From the NCBI RefSeq assembly GCF_900109095.1, contig NZ_FNYZ01000023.1:1-64000 (forward strand): DNA of 64,000 bases, written 5' to 3'. How positions within the stretch are numbered: the stretch's first letter is position 1; the number at the start of each line of letters is the position of its first letter. The DNA is from Sphingobium sp. AP50. GTDB taxonomy: Bacteria; Pseudomonadota; Alphaproteobacteria; Sphingomonadales; Sphingomonadaceae. The position numbers and the translations under genes were made by a program. Below, one piece after another: positions 1 to 9,642 of the stretch. The notes below the pieces were generated by a model. That model made no database searches, had not been told where the DNA came from, and saw nothing but the letters and a program-made list of their open reading frames with translations.

Positions 1-92
1 TGCGCGGCGATGACAATGGCCTCGGCATCTACGGCATCGTTCTTATGCCTTTTGACGAACGGGCGAACATAACGCGGCGCAATCAACCCCAT
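1..92 (-). pseudogene. IS110-family transposase fragment at window edge
   Basis: The minus-strand translation reads GLIAPRYVRPFVKRHKND and goes on with AVDAEAI, the conserved end of the DEDD catalytic domain of IS110/IS1111 transposases. The reading frame enters from outside the window. Upstream of the Met at 90-92 it meets a TAG at 114-116 after seven unrelated codons, so the N-terminal third is missing or replaced. This is a remnant, not a working transposase. It could be one piece of a larger IS110 copy lying left of the window. Confidence 0.7.
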
Positions 93-144
93 CTGCCGTC
101 CTCCTCTCAACCGCTACTTACCGTCGTCACGTCTCACCCAGAAA

Positions 145-158
145 ATACAGAAGTGTAT
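145..158. promoter_or_regulatory. ATACA-N4-TGTAT palindrome (orphan TetR-type operator)
   Basis: Sequence ATACAGAAGTGTAT: perfect 5-bp arms with a 4-bp spacer, identical in arm sequence and spacing to sites in front of the sox, TonB and S10 genes further along. No intact gene starts nearby: an IS110 scrap lies to the left and about 690 bases without a recognisable gene lie to the right. It is probably the leftover control region of a regulon member removed by transposition. Confidence 0.55.
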
Positions 159-851
159 CAACGACGTATTTGCGACATTTCCTGCGGCCAAAGGGACTGA
201 CAGGGCTTCCACCGCCTGCATGGCGGGTTACGACATCAGATACGTTTAAACCTGCAGCCGGAGTGATCCACAGATGGTTGTTGACAAGACATGGATGTAT
301 TGTGAATATTGAGGCAGTTCCAGGGGGCATGACATGAGTCTGTATCCGGCTTTCACAAGGGTGTTATACGTGGGTGAGGCGTTCCAGCGGCCCATCCAGG
401 CACTACGGGCTTTTCTTAATGGAAACGAAATCGTCGGTTTCGGGAAGTATTTCGACTTACTAAGGCGCCGTAATAGTCAGAAGGTTAATTGAAGGACTTT
501 TTGGATGCCTGTCATGATCGGGCTATGCTTTTTCAATTTTTACGACTGAACGCCGAAGAAGCCGACTTAGTCGGAATATAGTTGGTGGATGCGCACCCCT
601 GGGGTGTGGCCAAGCGAGCGAGAAGCTAATGCAGACGCATCGCAATGCCACCGAAAATCAGGTCGTCAAACGTCGATGCCGTAGGCCATCGGACGGACCT
701 TGTAGCCTGTTTACGGCGAATGCCACAAATTTACGCACGTATCTCGATTGAAGCAATAACGCAGTTTAGCAGCTGGCGCGGGCCGCCGAGATGAGCTCGG
801 CTTAATAGCAGAAATATCGTCCGGCAGATGCTTGGCGTTAGGGAGAAAAAA
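159..851. other. Non-coding stretch, no recognisable gene
   Basis: About 690 bases between the orphan palindrome and the first S10 gene. Short open frames here have no recognisable domains. The promoter of the downstream peptidase should lie in the last 150 bases, but I see no convincing -35/-10 pair and no copy of the 14-bp palindrome close to that gene. Confidence 0.5.
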
Positions 852-2363
852 ATGCCTTCACGCAGAGATTTGTTGGTTGGGTTGGCCGGAACCTCGGCTG
901 TTGCCATAAGCAGTGCGGCTTCAGCGAAGAGTTCGTCTGTTTCCCCTGCAGCGCCCCCAGTGCTCGACCCGGCGGTCGAACGCACTCGAGCGGCTTTCGC
1001 TGCCAGCTTACTCGGTGACAGGCGTCGAACCGCGATCGAGCGTGCGCGAGTGCGCGGCGAAGACTTCGACTATGAATATAGCTTGAGTGCAATTGAGGTA
1101 GGAGGGGTGGATGGTAAGCCCGGCGCGCATATGGTTTTCCAGTCGTACGTGCGCAAAGGCGGCGCAATCACACGACCGGTGACATTTATTTGGGGAGGGG
1201 GGCCAAGCGGGGCGGCGGGAAGGTTGCAATTTTTGTGGGGCCCCAAGCGCATGGATCCAGACTCCCAAGGTCCGCCTCGCATTCTTCCGCATGAACATGG
1301 TGTGCTCGACCGGACCGATCTGGTGTTCATCGATCCAGTAGGTACCGGATGGAGCGTTCCGGCAGGCGGCAGTGAATTATGGGATTTTTATTCCGTGGCA
1401 AGCGACGGTGCTTCGGTCGCGGAACTAATTAAGCGCTATCTGGATCAGAATGGGCGTAAGCGCTCACCGGTATATCTGTCGGGCCGTAGCTACGGTACGA
1501 TCCGTCTACCGGTAGTTACTCATTTTCTGCGCGAAAGCGGGATTGAAGTCAGCGGTGCTGTGTTCATCTCGTCTGCTTTGAACGGATTTACAGCCTGGAA
1601 TGCGTCAGGGAATTTGGCACCTTTTTACATGAAGCTGCCTAATTTCGCTGCTATGGCCTGGAGAGATAAGAGGCAAGCGCATCCTGCTCCGACATGTGCC
1701 GAGGCGGTGGCCGAAGCGGCAGCATTTGCAACAGGAGAATATCTTAAAGCCTTAGTCGCTTGGCCCCAGATGGATACGAGCTTGCGTCTAGGCGTGTTGA
1801 CCCGGCTAGAGGCGCTGACAGGGATCTCAAAAGAAGTCTGGGCGCACCATCATATTCGCATGACCACCCAGGAGTTTAAAGAAAATTTGAATCCTGGCGC
1901 CAAAGTTTCTCCGGTGGATTATGGACGCCCTCCGAAATTTGAGGATCCGGTCAACATTCTAGCTAGGACGGTCTTGGGAATAGTTGACGCACCTCTCTAT
2001 CGGGGGCTGGCACCCGGTATCTATGTTCAAGACCGACCCGGCCCGCACCCGTGGGATACTTCTGATTTCCATTCTTTCGCAGATATCGACGGTTATCTCG
2101 TTGCCACTTTTGCCAACTACTATGACGACATGGCTGAAGCGATGCGGGCGAATCCGGCAATGCGTGTACAACAGCATAGCGGTTACTACGATCTGGGTTG
2201 CAATTCCTTTTCCACTGATTGGGGTTGGAGGACAATTGATATTCCAGAGTCACAGCGCAGTAACATAGCTCTTTTCCACTATGAGGCTGGCCATGGAGTC
2301 TCTGAAGGTGATAATAATACCGCTATTTTTCTAGATAATATCTCTCAATTCTATAAAATATAG
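852..2363 (+). CDS. S10-family serine carboxypeptidase, Tat-exported (copy 1)
   Basis: A 503-residue protein of the peptidase S10 (alpha/beta-hydrolase) family, expected to remove C-terminal residues from peptides in the periplasm. The ATG at 852 follows a purine-rich AGGGAG and starts a Tat-like signal (SRRDLLVGLAG, then a hydrophobic Ala-rich stretch ending near SAASA). The oxyanion-hole loop is WGGGPSG. The nucleophile is Ser213 in SGRSYG; likely partners are Asp447 (GYYDLG) and His481 (EAGHGV). The residue before Ser is Arg, whereas the family has Glu (GESYG), which normally helps bind the substrate carboxylate. It is followed by a TonB receptor and another S10 on the same strand. The triad is intact, so activity is likely but specificity may differ. 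Confidence 0.85.
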   Translation: MPSRRDLLVGLAGTSAVAISSAASAKSSSVSPAAPPVLDPAVERTRAAFAASLLGDRRRTAIERARVRGEDFDYEYSLSAIEVGGVDGKPGAHMVFQSYVRKGGAITRPVTFIWGGGPSGAAGRLQFLWGPKRMDPDSQGPPRILPHEHGVLDRTDLVFIDPVGTGWSVPAGGSELWDFYSVASDGASVAELIKRYLDQNGRKRSPVYLSGRSYGTIRLPVVTHFLRESGIEVSGAVFISSALNGFTAWNASGNLAPFYMKLPNFAAMAWRDKRQAHPAPTCAEAVAEAAAFATGEYLKALVAWPQMDTSLRLGVLTRLEALTGISKEVWAHHHIRMTTQEFKENLNPGAKVSPVDYGRPPKFEDPVNILARTVLGIVDAPLYRGLAPGIYVQDRPGPHPWDTSDFHSFADIDGYLVATFANYYDDMAEAMRANPAMRVQQHSGYYDLGCNSFSTDWGWRTIDIPESQRSNIALFHYEAGHGVSEGDNNTAIFLDNISQFYKI

Positions 2364-2568
2364 ATACGCCATTGTTCGGCATGAGAGGCAAATTATGCTC
2401 ATAAGATTTTATGATAAAACCTATAAGCTGCAGAAATGCAAAATTATAGATCAAACTAAATTACATGAAGAAAAATAAAATGTCTAAGATGATATGCATA
2501 TAAAAGGGATGTAAATCCGTAATTTGCTAACTTGGAAATGCCAGCAAATCTAAAAAGTGGGGGAATAT
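2364..2568. promoter_or_regulatory. AT-rich intergenic region before TonB receptor
   Basis: About 200 bases, much richer in A and T than the flanking genes. It probably holds the promoter of the TonB receptor that follows. A run of G (GTGGGGGA) 5-12 bases before the ATG at 2569 serves as ribosome-binding site. The 14-bp palindrome found elsewhere in the window is absent. Confidence 0.35.
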
Positions 2569-4821
2569 ATGTCAGTATTTCGTAAGGCCATGTTATTAGC
2601 GCAAAGCTCTTTAGCCGTCTGGCCGATCATGGCATCAGCCCAAGCCCCATCTGACATAAGACCCAGCGGCGCGTCAGAAGAGATCATCGTCACTGCGCAA
2701 AAGCGTGACGAGCGGCTGATCGATGTTCCGGTATCCATTAGTGCGGTTACCTCTGACACCATGGTTGCTCAAAATCTTGTGACATTGGGGGACCTTGCGT
2801 CGCGCATTCCGGGCTTGGCGATTTCCGGAGGTGGCACACAAAACATCGCGGTGCGTGGGATAAATGCGGGTGGGGGCACGAACCCGACCGTTTCTGTCTT
2901 GATCGACGATGTGCAGTTCGGTTCCTCCAGCTATCTAGGTCAGCCGCCTATTCCAAGTCTCGATCCGGCGATCATCCAGCAGATCGAAGTGCTGCGTGGA
3001 CCTCAAGGCACGCTCTATGGCGCGTCCAGTCTCGGAGGCCTTATTAAATATGTCACGCGCTCGCCGAGTACTTCAAAGTTTTCGGGCGAGGCTCAGGTAG
3101 GCATCAACTCGGTAGATCATGGAGGCGAGGGATGGTCGGCGCGGAGCGCAATTAATGTGCCGATCATTCTTGATCGAGTGGCACTCAGCGTGAGTGGATT
3201 CTATCGACGTGATCCGCAATATATCGACTCGGTTGTGGCTGGCGTAAGAACCAAGGATGCCAATATGAACCGGGTCTGGGGTGGCCGCGCTGCGGTTCAG
3301 CTTAATCCGATAGATGCGCTGGAAATTACGTTGTCGGTTCTAGCGCAGCGCACCGAATCGGAAGGTTCTGAGGACATTCTGGTTTGTCCGAGCTGTCGCG
3401 CGACGGTTGGTGCCAATACGGTCGTGACCTTCGATCCTCGCGGTGTGAGCACTGACGAGTTCACGTCCAACGTTGCAGTGGTGCCGCGTAAGGCGAAACT
3501 TAATCTCTACACTGGCCGGGCTAAATTAGATCTCGGTTTTGCCGATCTCACTTCTGTAACAGCTTGGGGCCAGAGTGACCAGCAGACAACCTCCGACGTC
3601 TCCAACACCTTCGGCGGAGCGCTGAACGGTTTTTACGGGGCGGGCGGCACCTATCTGCTTGGAGCCCCTATAAAGACCAACAAATTTAGTCAGGAATTAC
3701 GCCTTGAGGGAACTGGTTCGTTGGTCGACTGGTTGATCGGCGGCTTCTATACCGTTGAGCATTCTCGGCTGGCACAGACGATTATGCGCTCCGGCCTGAA
3801 CAATGTCATTTATTCTTCCGCTAACGTGACATCCTATCGTGAAAACGCAGTGTTCGGCGACGTGACATTGCACGCAACGGAGAAACTGGATGTTCAGCTC
3901 GGTGCCCGCTATGCTCATAATAAGCAGAACTACAACGTGGTTGGCATCGTCGATGTACCGGCGCAACCGGTATTCGGTGTAGGCGAAAATGCTGTTTTTC
4001 GCTCGAACGAGAATGCACTTACATGGCTGGTAACGCCGACCTATCGGTTCAACCCGGATATGATGGCCTATGCCCGGATTGCGAGTGGATATAGGCCTGG
4101 TGGCCCAAACACGGCATCGCCTGGTGCTTCGCCGAGCTTCGACAAAGACACCGTCATAAGCTACGAACTGGGGTTTAAGGGCAGCACTCTTGATAGGCGT
4201 GCCACCTTCGATATTGCCGTATTTCGGATTGACTGGAAGGATATTCAGCTTCAAAATACGGCGCTGCCATCGCAATTTCTTTTCATTCAAAATGGCAAGA
4301 CGGCACGCAGCAGCGGCCTTGAGTTCGCCTTCACCGCACAGGGATGGACCGGCCTTACGATTACGGCCAACGGGTCGATCCAGAACGCGAAGTTGACCAA
4401 GTCTCTTGATCGGACGGAGGGTGGAACCCAGCGTCTATTCGGTCTAGCAGACGATCTGCTCCCAAATGCGGCTAAATTCACGACCAATATAGGTGCGACC
4501 CAGCAGCTGCCGCTAAATGACAGTGTCGATGTCGATTTCGGTTTCAATGTTAATCATGTGAGCAGTCGCTATGCCAACTTCAATCAGGATCTAGCTGCCG
4601 GACCTGCGGGAATCACGCGGCCGAGATTGCCCGCTTACACCTTGGTTGATTTATTCGGCAACGTGAAGATTGGGGAGATGTGGGAGTTGGGCCTCTATGT
4701 TCGCAACCTTTTGAACGAGATATCACCATTAACCGTTGACACGCGCAGTGGTACGCGGTTGCCAACCGCGACTTTCACGAGGCCACGAACGATAGGCGCA
4801 AACCTCCAGGTCAAATTTTAA
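2569..4821 (+). CDS. TonB-dependent outer-membrane receptor (copy 1)
   Basis: A 750-residue receptor for energy-dependent import across the outer membrane. The ATG at 2569 is preferred over the GTG at 2557 because it has the G-rich ribosome site and starts a signal peptide ending in MASAQA. The plug domain begins EEIIVTAQKRDERLIDVPVSISAV and contains the LRGPQGTLYGASSLGGLIKY segment (split here only for description: the conserved core is RGPQGTLYG). The 22-strand barrel follows and ends with a C-terminal aromatic signature (LQVKF). It is a close paralogue of the receptor at 29663-31906 and of the decayed one at 50584-52240. It lies between two S10 peptidases, suggesting import of peptides or peptide-like molecules that these then trim. 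The substrate cannot be read from the sequence. Confidence 0.88.
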   Translation: MSVFRKAMLLAQSSLAVWPIMASAQAPSDIRPSGASEEIIVTAQKRDERLIDVPVSISAVTSDTMVAQNLVTLGDLASRIPGLAISGGGTQNIAVRGINAGGGTNPTVSVLIDDVQFGSSSYLGQPPIPSLDPAIIQQIEVLRGPQGTLYGASSLGGLIKYVTRSPSTSKFSGEAQVGINSVDHGGEGWSARSAINVPIILDRVALSVSGFYRRDPQYIDSVVAGVRTKDANMNRVWGGRAAVQLNPIDALEITLSVLAQRTESEGSEDILVCPSCRATVGANTVVTFDPRGVSTDEFTSNVAVVPRKAKLNLYTGRAKLDLGFADLTSVTAWGQSDQQTTSDVSNTFGGALNGFYGAGGTYLLGAPIKTNKFSQELRLEGTGSLVDWLIGGFYTVEHSRLAQTIMRSGLNNVIYSSANVTSYRENAVFGDVTLHATEKLDVQLGARYAHNKQNYNVVGIVDVPAQPVFGVGENAVFRSNENALTWLVTPTYRFNPDMMAYARIASGYRPGGPNTASPGASPSFDKDTVISYELGFKGSTLDRRATFDIAVFRIDWKDIQLQNTALPSQFLFIQNGKTARSSGLEFAFTAQGWTGLTITANGSIQNAKLTKSLDRTEGGTQRLFGLADDLLPNAAKFTTNIGATQQLPLNDSVDVDFGFNVNHVSSRYANFNQDLAAGPAGITRPRLPAYTLVDLFGNVKIGEMWELGLYVRNLLNEISPLTVDTRSGTRLPTATFTRPRTIGANLQVKF

Positions 4822-4869
4822 GATGAGGATCAGAAGGGTGTGTGCGGCCGATCTATCAGGAGTAAAGGT

Positions 4870-6414
4870 ATGAAAAAAGGGAAATTGGCATCGTGCTTTG
4901 CTGTACTTGCCATGGCCGCATCAATCGCCACCGCGAGCGCACAAGTGCTGCCGCATGAAAGCAGGATCGTTGATACGAAGCATTCGGTAACGATTCACGG
5001 CAAAAATATGACCTATGTGGCGCACACAGGTCTGTTGCCACTTTATGTGAATGATACCGGTGAGTTGGCAGGTAATATCTTCATTACAGCCTATATTGCC
5101 AATCGCCAGCCAGATTCGCCGCCCCGACCGTTGACATTCCTATGGAATGGCGGTCCCGGGTCCAATTCTGCGCAAGTACATATAGTAGGTTTTGGGCCCA
5201 AGCGCGTCACGACGGCGGATACTTTTACTGAATGGGGCCAAAATACCGAGACACCGATCATCGATCATGAGGAGAGCTGGTTTGACACCAGTGATCTGGT
5301 GTTCATCGATCCACCAGGAACGGGATTTAGTCGTGCTACGAGTAAGGAATTTCGCGATATTCTGTATACCGGCCGCGGAGATGCGGAAGCGGTCGCAGAG
5401 GCGATCCGCGTATTTCTGACGCGATATGAGATGTGGGACCGGCCTTTGTTCATCGGCGGAGAGAGCTATGGCACGACTCGTGCCATGCTAGTTGCCGAAG
5501 CTCTCGAAAAGCGCCGTACCCATCTGAAGGGTGTTATCCTCATTTCTGGTGGCTACGATACCGGCCAGAAGCTGAAGCGCACCACCAGCGAGGCTCTCAA
5601 CATCACTTTATTTACCGAAACCGCCTATTTCCATAAACGTCTCGAGCCCGACCTCCAGGCTTTATCTAGCACGGAAGCCGTAGCGCGCGCCGAAAGCTGG
5701 GCGCGTACTACTTACGCGCCGGCTCTTGCACGCGTAGACGCCTTAACAGAGACGGAGCGCGGGATAATTCTTGCCGGACTCAAGCGCTTCACGGGTCTCG
5801 ATCCCAAATTCATTGATAAAGGTAAGCTCGTAATTGATTCCGATGTCTACAGCGACAACCTGCTGGCGGACCAGAGCATGGAGTTGGGCCGCTATGATCG
5901 GCGGATGGTCCTGAAAAAGCGGGCTTCTGGTGCCTTCTGGATGCCATGGGACGACCCCAGTCTATTGCCCATGCGCGACTTAATGGAAGGAACCTCCCGG
6001 GTCTTCAATACCTATGTCCGTAAAGATCTCGGCTTTGAAAGCGATCTTCTATATCGCGGACCTTTTGGAAAGTCATTTCACCCCGAGCCGCTTACCGTAG
6101 ATCCAGTCAACGGGTTTAGTTCAGACTGGATGGCGCAGATGTTCAAATATAATGATCGGGATCCTGCAGCTCCGGCTCCCTTGCGGGTTGCAATGGACCT
6201 CAACGAAGCGCTCATGGTTATGAATGTCCGCGGTAATTTCGATCAGTCATGTTCTGCGCTGGACGAAGCCGTCGCGCAGAGCGACCCTCTGATTCGTAGA
6301 AGAGTTGTTAATTACTGTGTCGTTGGCGGGCACATGTTCTACTCCGACGTCGCTGCCCGACGCGCCCTGCAGAAGGATTTCCGAGCCTTTGTGAACAAGT
6401 CGCTAGCTCAGTAG
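4870..6414 (+). CDS. S10-family serine carboxypeptidase, secreted (copy 2)
   Basis: A 514-residue S10 peptidase. The ATG at 4870 is 8 bases after AGGAG and opens a Sec signal peptide (MKKGKLASCFAVLAMAASI, cleavage near ASAQV), so the protein is periplasmic. It has the oxyanion loop NGGPGS, nucleophile Ser199 in the canonical GESYG, Asp458 (GNFDQS) and His488 (GGHMFY). Unlike copy 1 it keeps the Glu before Ser, so it should be a conventional carboxypeptidase. The gene starts 48 bases after the TonB receptor stop and is probably cotranscribed with it. A hairpin terminator follows. Confidence 0.88.
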   Translation: MKKGKLASCFAVLAMAASIATASAQVLPHESRIVDTKHSVTIHGKNMTYVAHTGLLPLYVNDTGELAGNIFITAYIANRQPDSPPRPLTFLWNGGPGSNSAQVHIVGFGPKRVTTADTFTEWGQNTETPIIDHEESWFDTSDLVFIDPPGTGFSRATSKEFRDILYTGRGDAEAVAEAIRVFLTRYEMWDRPLFIGGESYGTTRAMLVAEALEKRRTHLKGVILISGGYDTGQKLKRTTSEALNITLFTETAYFHKRLEPDLQALSSTEAVARAESWARTTYAPALARVDALTETERGIILAGLKRFTGLDPKFIDKGKLVIDSDVYSDNLLADQSMELGRYDRRMVLKKRASGAFWMPWDDPSLLPMRDLMEGTSRVFNTYVRKDLGFESDLLYRGPFGKSFHPEPLTVDPVNGFSSDWMAQMFKYNDRDPAAPAPLRVAMDLNEALMVMNVRGNFDQSCSALDEAVAQSDPLIRRRVVNYCVVGGHMFYSDVAARRALQKDFRAFVNKSLAQ

Positions 6415-6470
6415 TGCAATCGGCCAAAATTGCCTGCGTACAGAATCAACCTCTGTAAAGTATGATGCGA

Positions 6471-6499
6471 AAACGTCTGCGCTAGCCTCGCAGACGTTT
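6471..6499 (+). terminator. Hairpin terminator after S10 copy 2
   Basis: A perfect 11-bp stem (AAACGTCTGCG pairing with CGCAGACGTTT) around a 7-base loop, 57 bases after the peptidase stop. The stem ends in TTT followed by CATT, a short U-tract. It probably ends the S10-TonB-S10 transcription unit and could work in both directions. Confidence 0.7.
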
Positions 6500-6881
6500 C
6501 ATTAAGTCTCTGGATTATTTGTTGGAGAAATGAAATAAATGGCGCTTAGAGCCGTTTATGACTATTTCGAATTGGTGTAGGTTTACTTTCGGGCGTGATT
6601 TCTGATCCAGAATCCGTGGTGACGAAGCAGGGCTACACGGATGGCGGGCTCTTTCGATGGATTTGCGCACTCGGTCCTTGGCAGCGGTGGATAGTAGATC
6701 GAGTTGCCGCTTTGCGGCGTACGCATCCGCTGAGCGCCGCCTTGCCTGGGGGATGATGGGTCGGTCTTAAGGTCGATCTTACTTGCGAACTTAGGAGCGG
6801 TGTTTGTGGGGCGGATCAAGGTTTTCGGCGGAACTGACGCCTCCGTCGCTGGAGTGTTGAGGAACGGCGGCGCCTTCCTTC
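6500..6881. other. Spacer between S10 unit and IS110, nothing recognised
   Basis: About 380 bases. A 78-codon minus-strand open frame (6583-6819) shows no domain I recognise. The right part may be the non-coding end of the IS110 element, whose ends cannot be placed because IS110 elements lack clear terminal repeats. Confidence 0.4.
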
Positions 6882-8213
6882 TTAAGAAACAGTCATATCG
6901 AGCTGTGGCGGCACTTCCTCAAGGGAGAAGCCGAAAGCCCTTGCGCGGCGCTGGAGATTGCCGGATCACACGCTGCGGTACCGCTCTTCATATTGGGTGG
7001 CGCCGGGATCATGATACGCCATGCCGTAGCGCAGGCTGTTGTAAACAGGAAAGCGATATTGCGCGCGGTGGCCGTGACCGCCTTCGCCTTTCCTGCACGC
7101 GCCGATAGCCGCCGGTAAAACGCGCGATGCGGTGTCGCTGCGGCCTGTTGTGGTCGCCGTCAAACGCAGGAGCGTAGCGGGGCGGCTCGACGATCGCCGG
7201 GTTTTCGACGGCAACAATTTGCCGCCCGATATTTTGTTACCTGGCGCCAGACACAGCCAGGACGTAAAATGCTTGGAACTGGGCCATGCTGCAAGGTCGG
7301 TGCCGCACTCGCCGACGAGCTTGAGCGCCAGGGATGGGCCTATTCCGTGGATTTGCGTTAGGTCCGCGCCCAGCACGCGATAAAGCGCGGACCGGACCTC
7401 GAGGTCAGGCGTGTTCACCTGCCGTCTTTTGGTCCGGACGTTGGGGAGGCCGCGAATATCGTGCCCCTTGTCGATTTCGAGGGCCTTGAGCGCGACTTTC
7501 AGCTTACGATCGCATTCGAGGACCTTGGTCTGGTAAAAGTCGTACAGTGCCAAAGACTGGCAAAGGGCGAAGATGTGCTCGTCCCACCAGTTTCCAGACA
7601 AGGCGGCGCAGATTGTCTCCACGGAAGCATGACAACGGACGTCGCGCATTTCCGCCAGCGTGATGGGCTTGCGTTCGCCGGCAACAATGGCCCTGATGAT
7701 CCGCATGCCCGTAACGCCCGTGATGTCGGAGACGACGTGATGAAGCTGTACGTTCATCTCCATCAGCGCCTTCTGCATGTGTTCGATATGAGACGCGGCA
7801 TATTCAATAAGCCGTTCGCGCTGCCGGAGATAGGCAAGCATGGTCGCCACGCCAGCCTCGGGACGGAAACTCCCCCGCAATAGCGCATAGCTGTGAAGGC
7901 GTTGCAGCGAGGCCGCATCGCTGACATCGGTCTTTCGGCCTGGGAGGTTCTTGGCGTATCGGGCGTTGACGAGAATGATATGAAAGCCGTGCCCTTCCAG
8001 CACTTCATAGGCCGGGATCCAGTATACGCCGGTGGATTCCATCGCGACGCTGGTGACGCCGCTGGCCTTGAACCAACGGGCCATCTCATGCAGCTCGCCG
8101 GTGAATGTGCCAAATGCCCGCACGGGATTGTCGTCCGCCCGCGGGCTGATGGCCGCCATGTGCATGGTCAAGCCGATATCGATGGCGGCGGCGCCAGGGT
8201 TGACCATAGACAA
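6882..8213 (-). pseudogene. IS110-family transposase, frameshifted near C-terminus
   Basis: The first ~320 residues read as an IS110 transposase: DEDD-type start AAIDIGLTMHMAA, then KTDVSDAASLQRLHSY, and a transposase_20 HhH core (QIHGIGPSLALKLVGECG). After GNKISGGKL the frame drifts and the expected tail (a FYRRL..GKAKAV segment) appears in another frame. The original frame returns at YGMAYHDPGATQYEERY and then meets a TGA at 6966, with family-like sequence (NLQRRARAFGF) continuing to a TAA at 6882. At least two compensating shifts and one stop make it inactive unless these are sequencing errors. Confidence 0.78.
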
Positions 8214-8437
8214 TGCGTCTACGCCCAGCGATTTGCTCCTGTCATCCCACGTCCTCCTTCTAAGCGGAGGGTATGGGCTATGCTAACAGTCATCTTCCTA
8301 ACCGGGATCGTCGCAATGCGGCGTCGCCACTCTCAAGTACGCAAATGCCCACGGGCCACGTTTTTTAACGGGGTATCATGCCTCCAATAAGCGAACGGCC
8401 GCGACCCTCCTGACGAACACCATAGCACGACCCGTTT

Positions 8438-8671
8438 CTACCCCACACAGGCGCGCTCAGCCCGGGGCCGTTTTTTAGCACTTCCCTCCTCCCGCATCAT
8501 GCGGTTTTCAAGGCTAAGGCGTTCATTCTCGCGCGACAGATCTGCCTGCGGCGCTGCCACTAGGTCAAACGGCCGATACTGTGATACCAATTTGTTCAGG
8601 GTCGACTTGCCAATCCCTAAATCCGACGCGACCCGTTTGCGTGGCAACCTACTGGTCAACGCGATGCGCAC
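8438..8671 (-). pseudogene. IS3-family OrfA remnant
   Basis: The minus-strand translation contains ALTSRLPRKRVASDLGIG, then STLNKLVSQYR and DLSRENERLSLENRMMREE, the helix-turn-helix plus leucine-zipper pattern of IS3-family OrfA. The frame is lost right after MMREE, where the family continues EREVLKKAT; the shifted text GSAKKRPRA follows. OrfB is not adjacent. It is a decayed fragment inside a patch of IS remnants. Confidence 0.65.
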
Positions 8672-8703
8672 TGCTCACGTGCCGTATCCATCGGCGCAAA
8701 CCT

Positions 8704-8904
8704 ATGGAGAAGCCGATGTCCAAGGCAGCCGCGCAGGCCAATGCAGCCAAATCCTCGATCCGTGCGCATGTCTTTGCGCATCAAAAGAACCGGTTCAACC
8801 TGTCCATCCGCACCATTGGCCTCGCCCGCCCTGAGGCGATACTGACCCTTTGCAACCTCGCTTACAACTTCAACTGCCTGATCTACCACGAGCGTCGAGA
8901 AACC
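8704..8904 (+). pseudogene. IS5-like DDE transposase C-terminal remnant
   Basis: The translation includes AKSSIRAHVFAHQKNRFNL followed by SIRTIGLARPEA and LTLCNLAYNFNCLIYHERRE. This resembles the end of IS5-group transposases, where a 'VEHVFA.QK.R..L.IRTIGLARA....LANLAYN..RL' pattern is usual. The 'VEH' segment around the catalytic Glu is deleted (RAHVFAHQ), so this piece is inactive. No other part of the element is recognisable here. Confidence 0.55.
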
Positions 8905-9642
8905 ATGGGTTCACTCTGTTCGCAAGTTGGCAGAAACGGCGAAATCAACGCCGGGCATCCTGGGAATCGGTCCGAACGATGCCCTTGGTGCGCCGCGCAG
9001 CCTCGACGTCATCAAGCCAGCCAGCAATCACCCCGTTGTTGCGGGTCTCCAGCTCACGTAGGAAAACAACCCTTCTCTCAGGTAATCGCCGCCACGCATC
9101 TCAAATCCTTCAAACTCAGCTAAAGGCGTCTGAGTCACCTCAAGCGGCTCAAGGAGAAAGCCTTTTCCGCAAACTGCTAAAAAGAAGGTCTAGACATATG
9201 TATTTGAGAGGTGGCGTTTATTTCAAGCACGATCATCGCCATAATACGCGCATTAGGAGGGCAAATTGTGACGTCACAATCGGATTGATGTGCAACGATG
9301 TCCACCCAGATATCTTCATTTGGAAGTAATTCACTCGAGGTAATCCCACGTCAATGGGCGCGCTGCTAGGCAAGGGAGCCCCCGAACTGGTTGGGGAGGG
9401 CGACATGCTGATCCAGCCGGAATAGCCGCTATATTTAGGCCTCGAGGAATGGACTCCGACCGAAGGCGAATTGAAGGAAGTTCAGCTTCATGCCCGTTGA
9501 CCTCTGGGAAATTCCAACATCGTTCCAGAGAGAATCAGATATGCTGGCCGTAGTGCCACTGGAAAAACGACTGGCGGCCGGAGCGAGCACCGCCCGATGT
9601 CAGACCGATGGATCGGCGCCGGACGCTGCGCCGCGATCTTCA
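8905..9642. other. Gene-free stretch between IS scraps and maiA
   Basis: About 740 bases with no open frame that I can assign. Fragments such as GALLGKGAPELVGEGDML near 9360 and LEEWTPTEGELKE near 9440 look coding-like but are broken by stops. I could not name a family. It marks the junction between the IS-rich left part and the tyrosine-catabolic genes. Confidence 0.4.

Noticed and set aside
3697..4290. 197-codon minus-strand open frame inside TonB copy 1.
   Set aside because: Antisense to a clear receptor gene and without any motif.
9191..9203. Possible extra copy of the palindrome (GACATATGTAT).
   Set aside because: The left arm aligned to the N4 spacing reads CTAGA, not ATACA; only the right half matches, and no gene follows.
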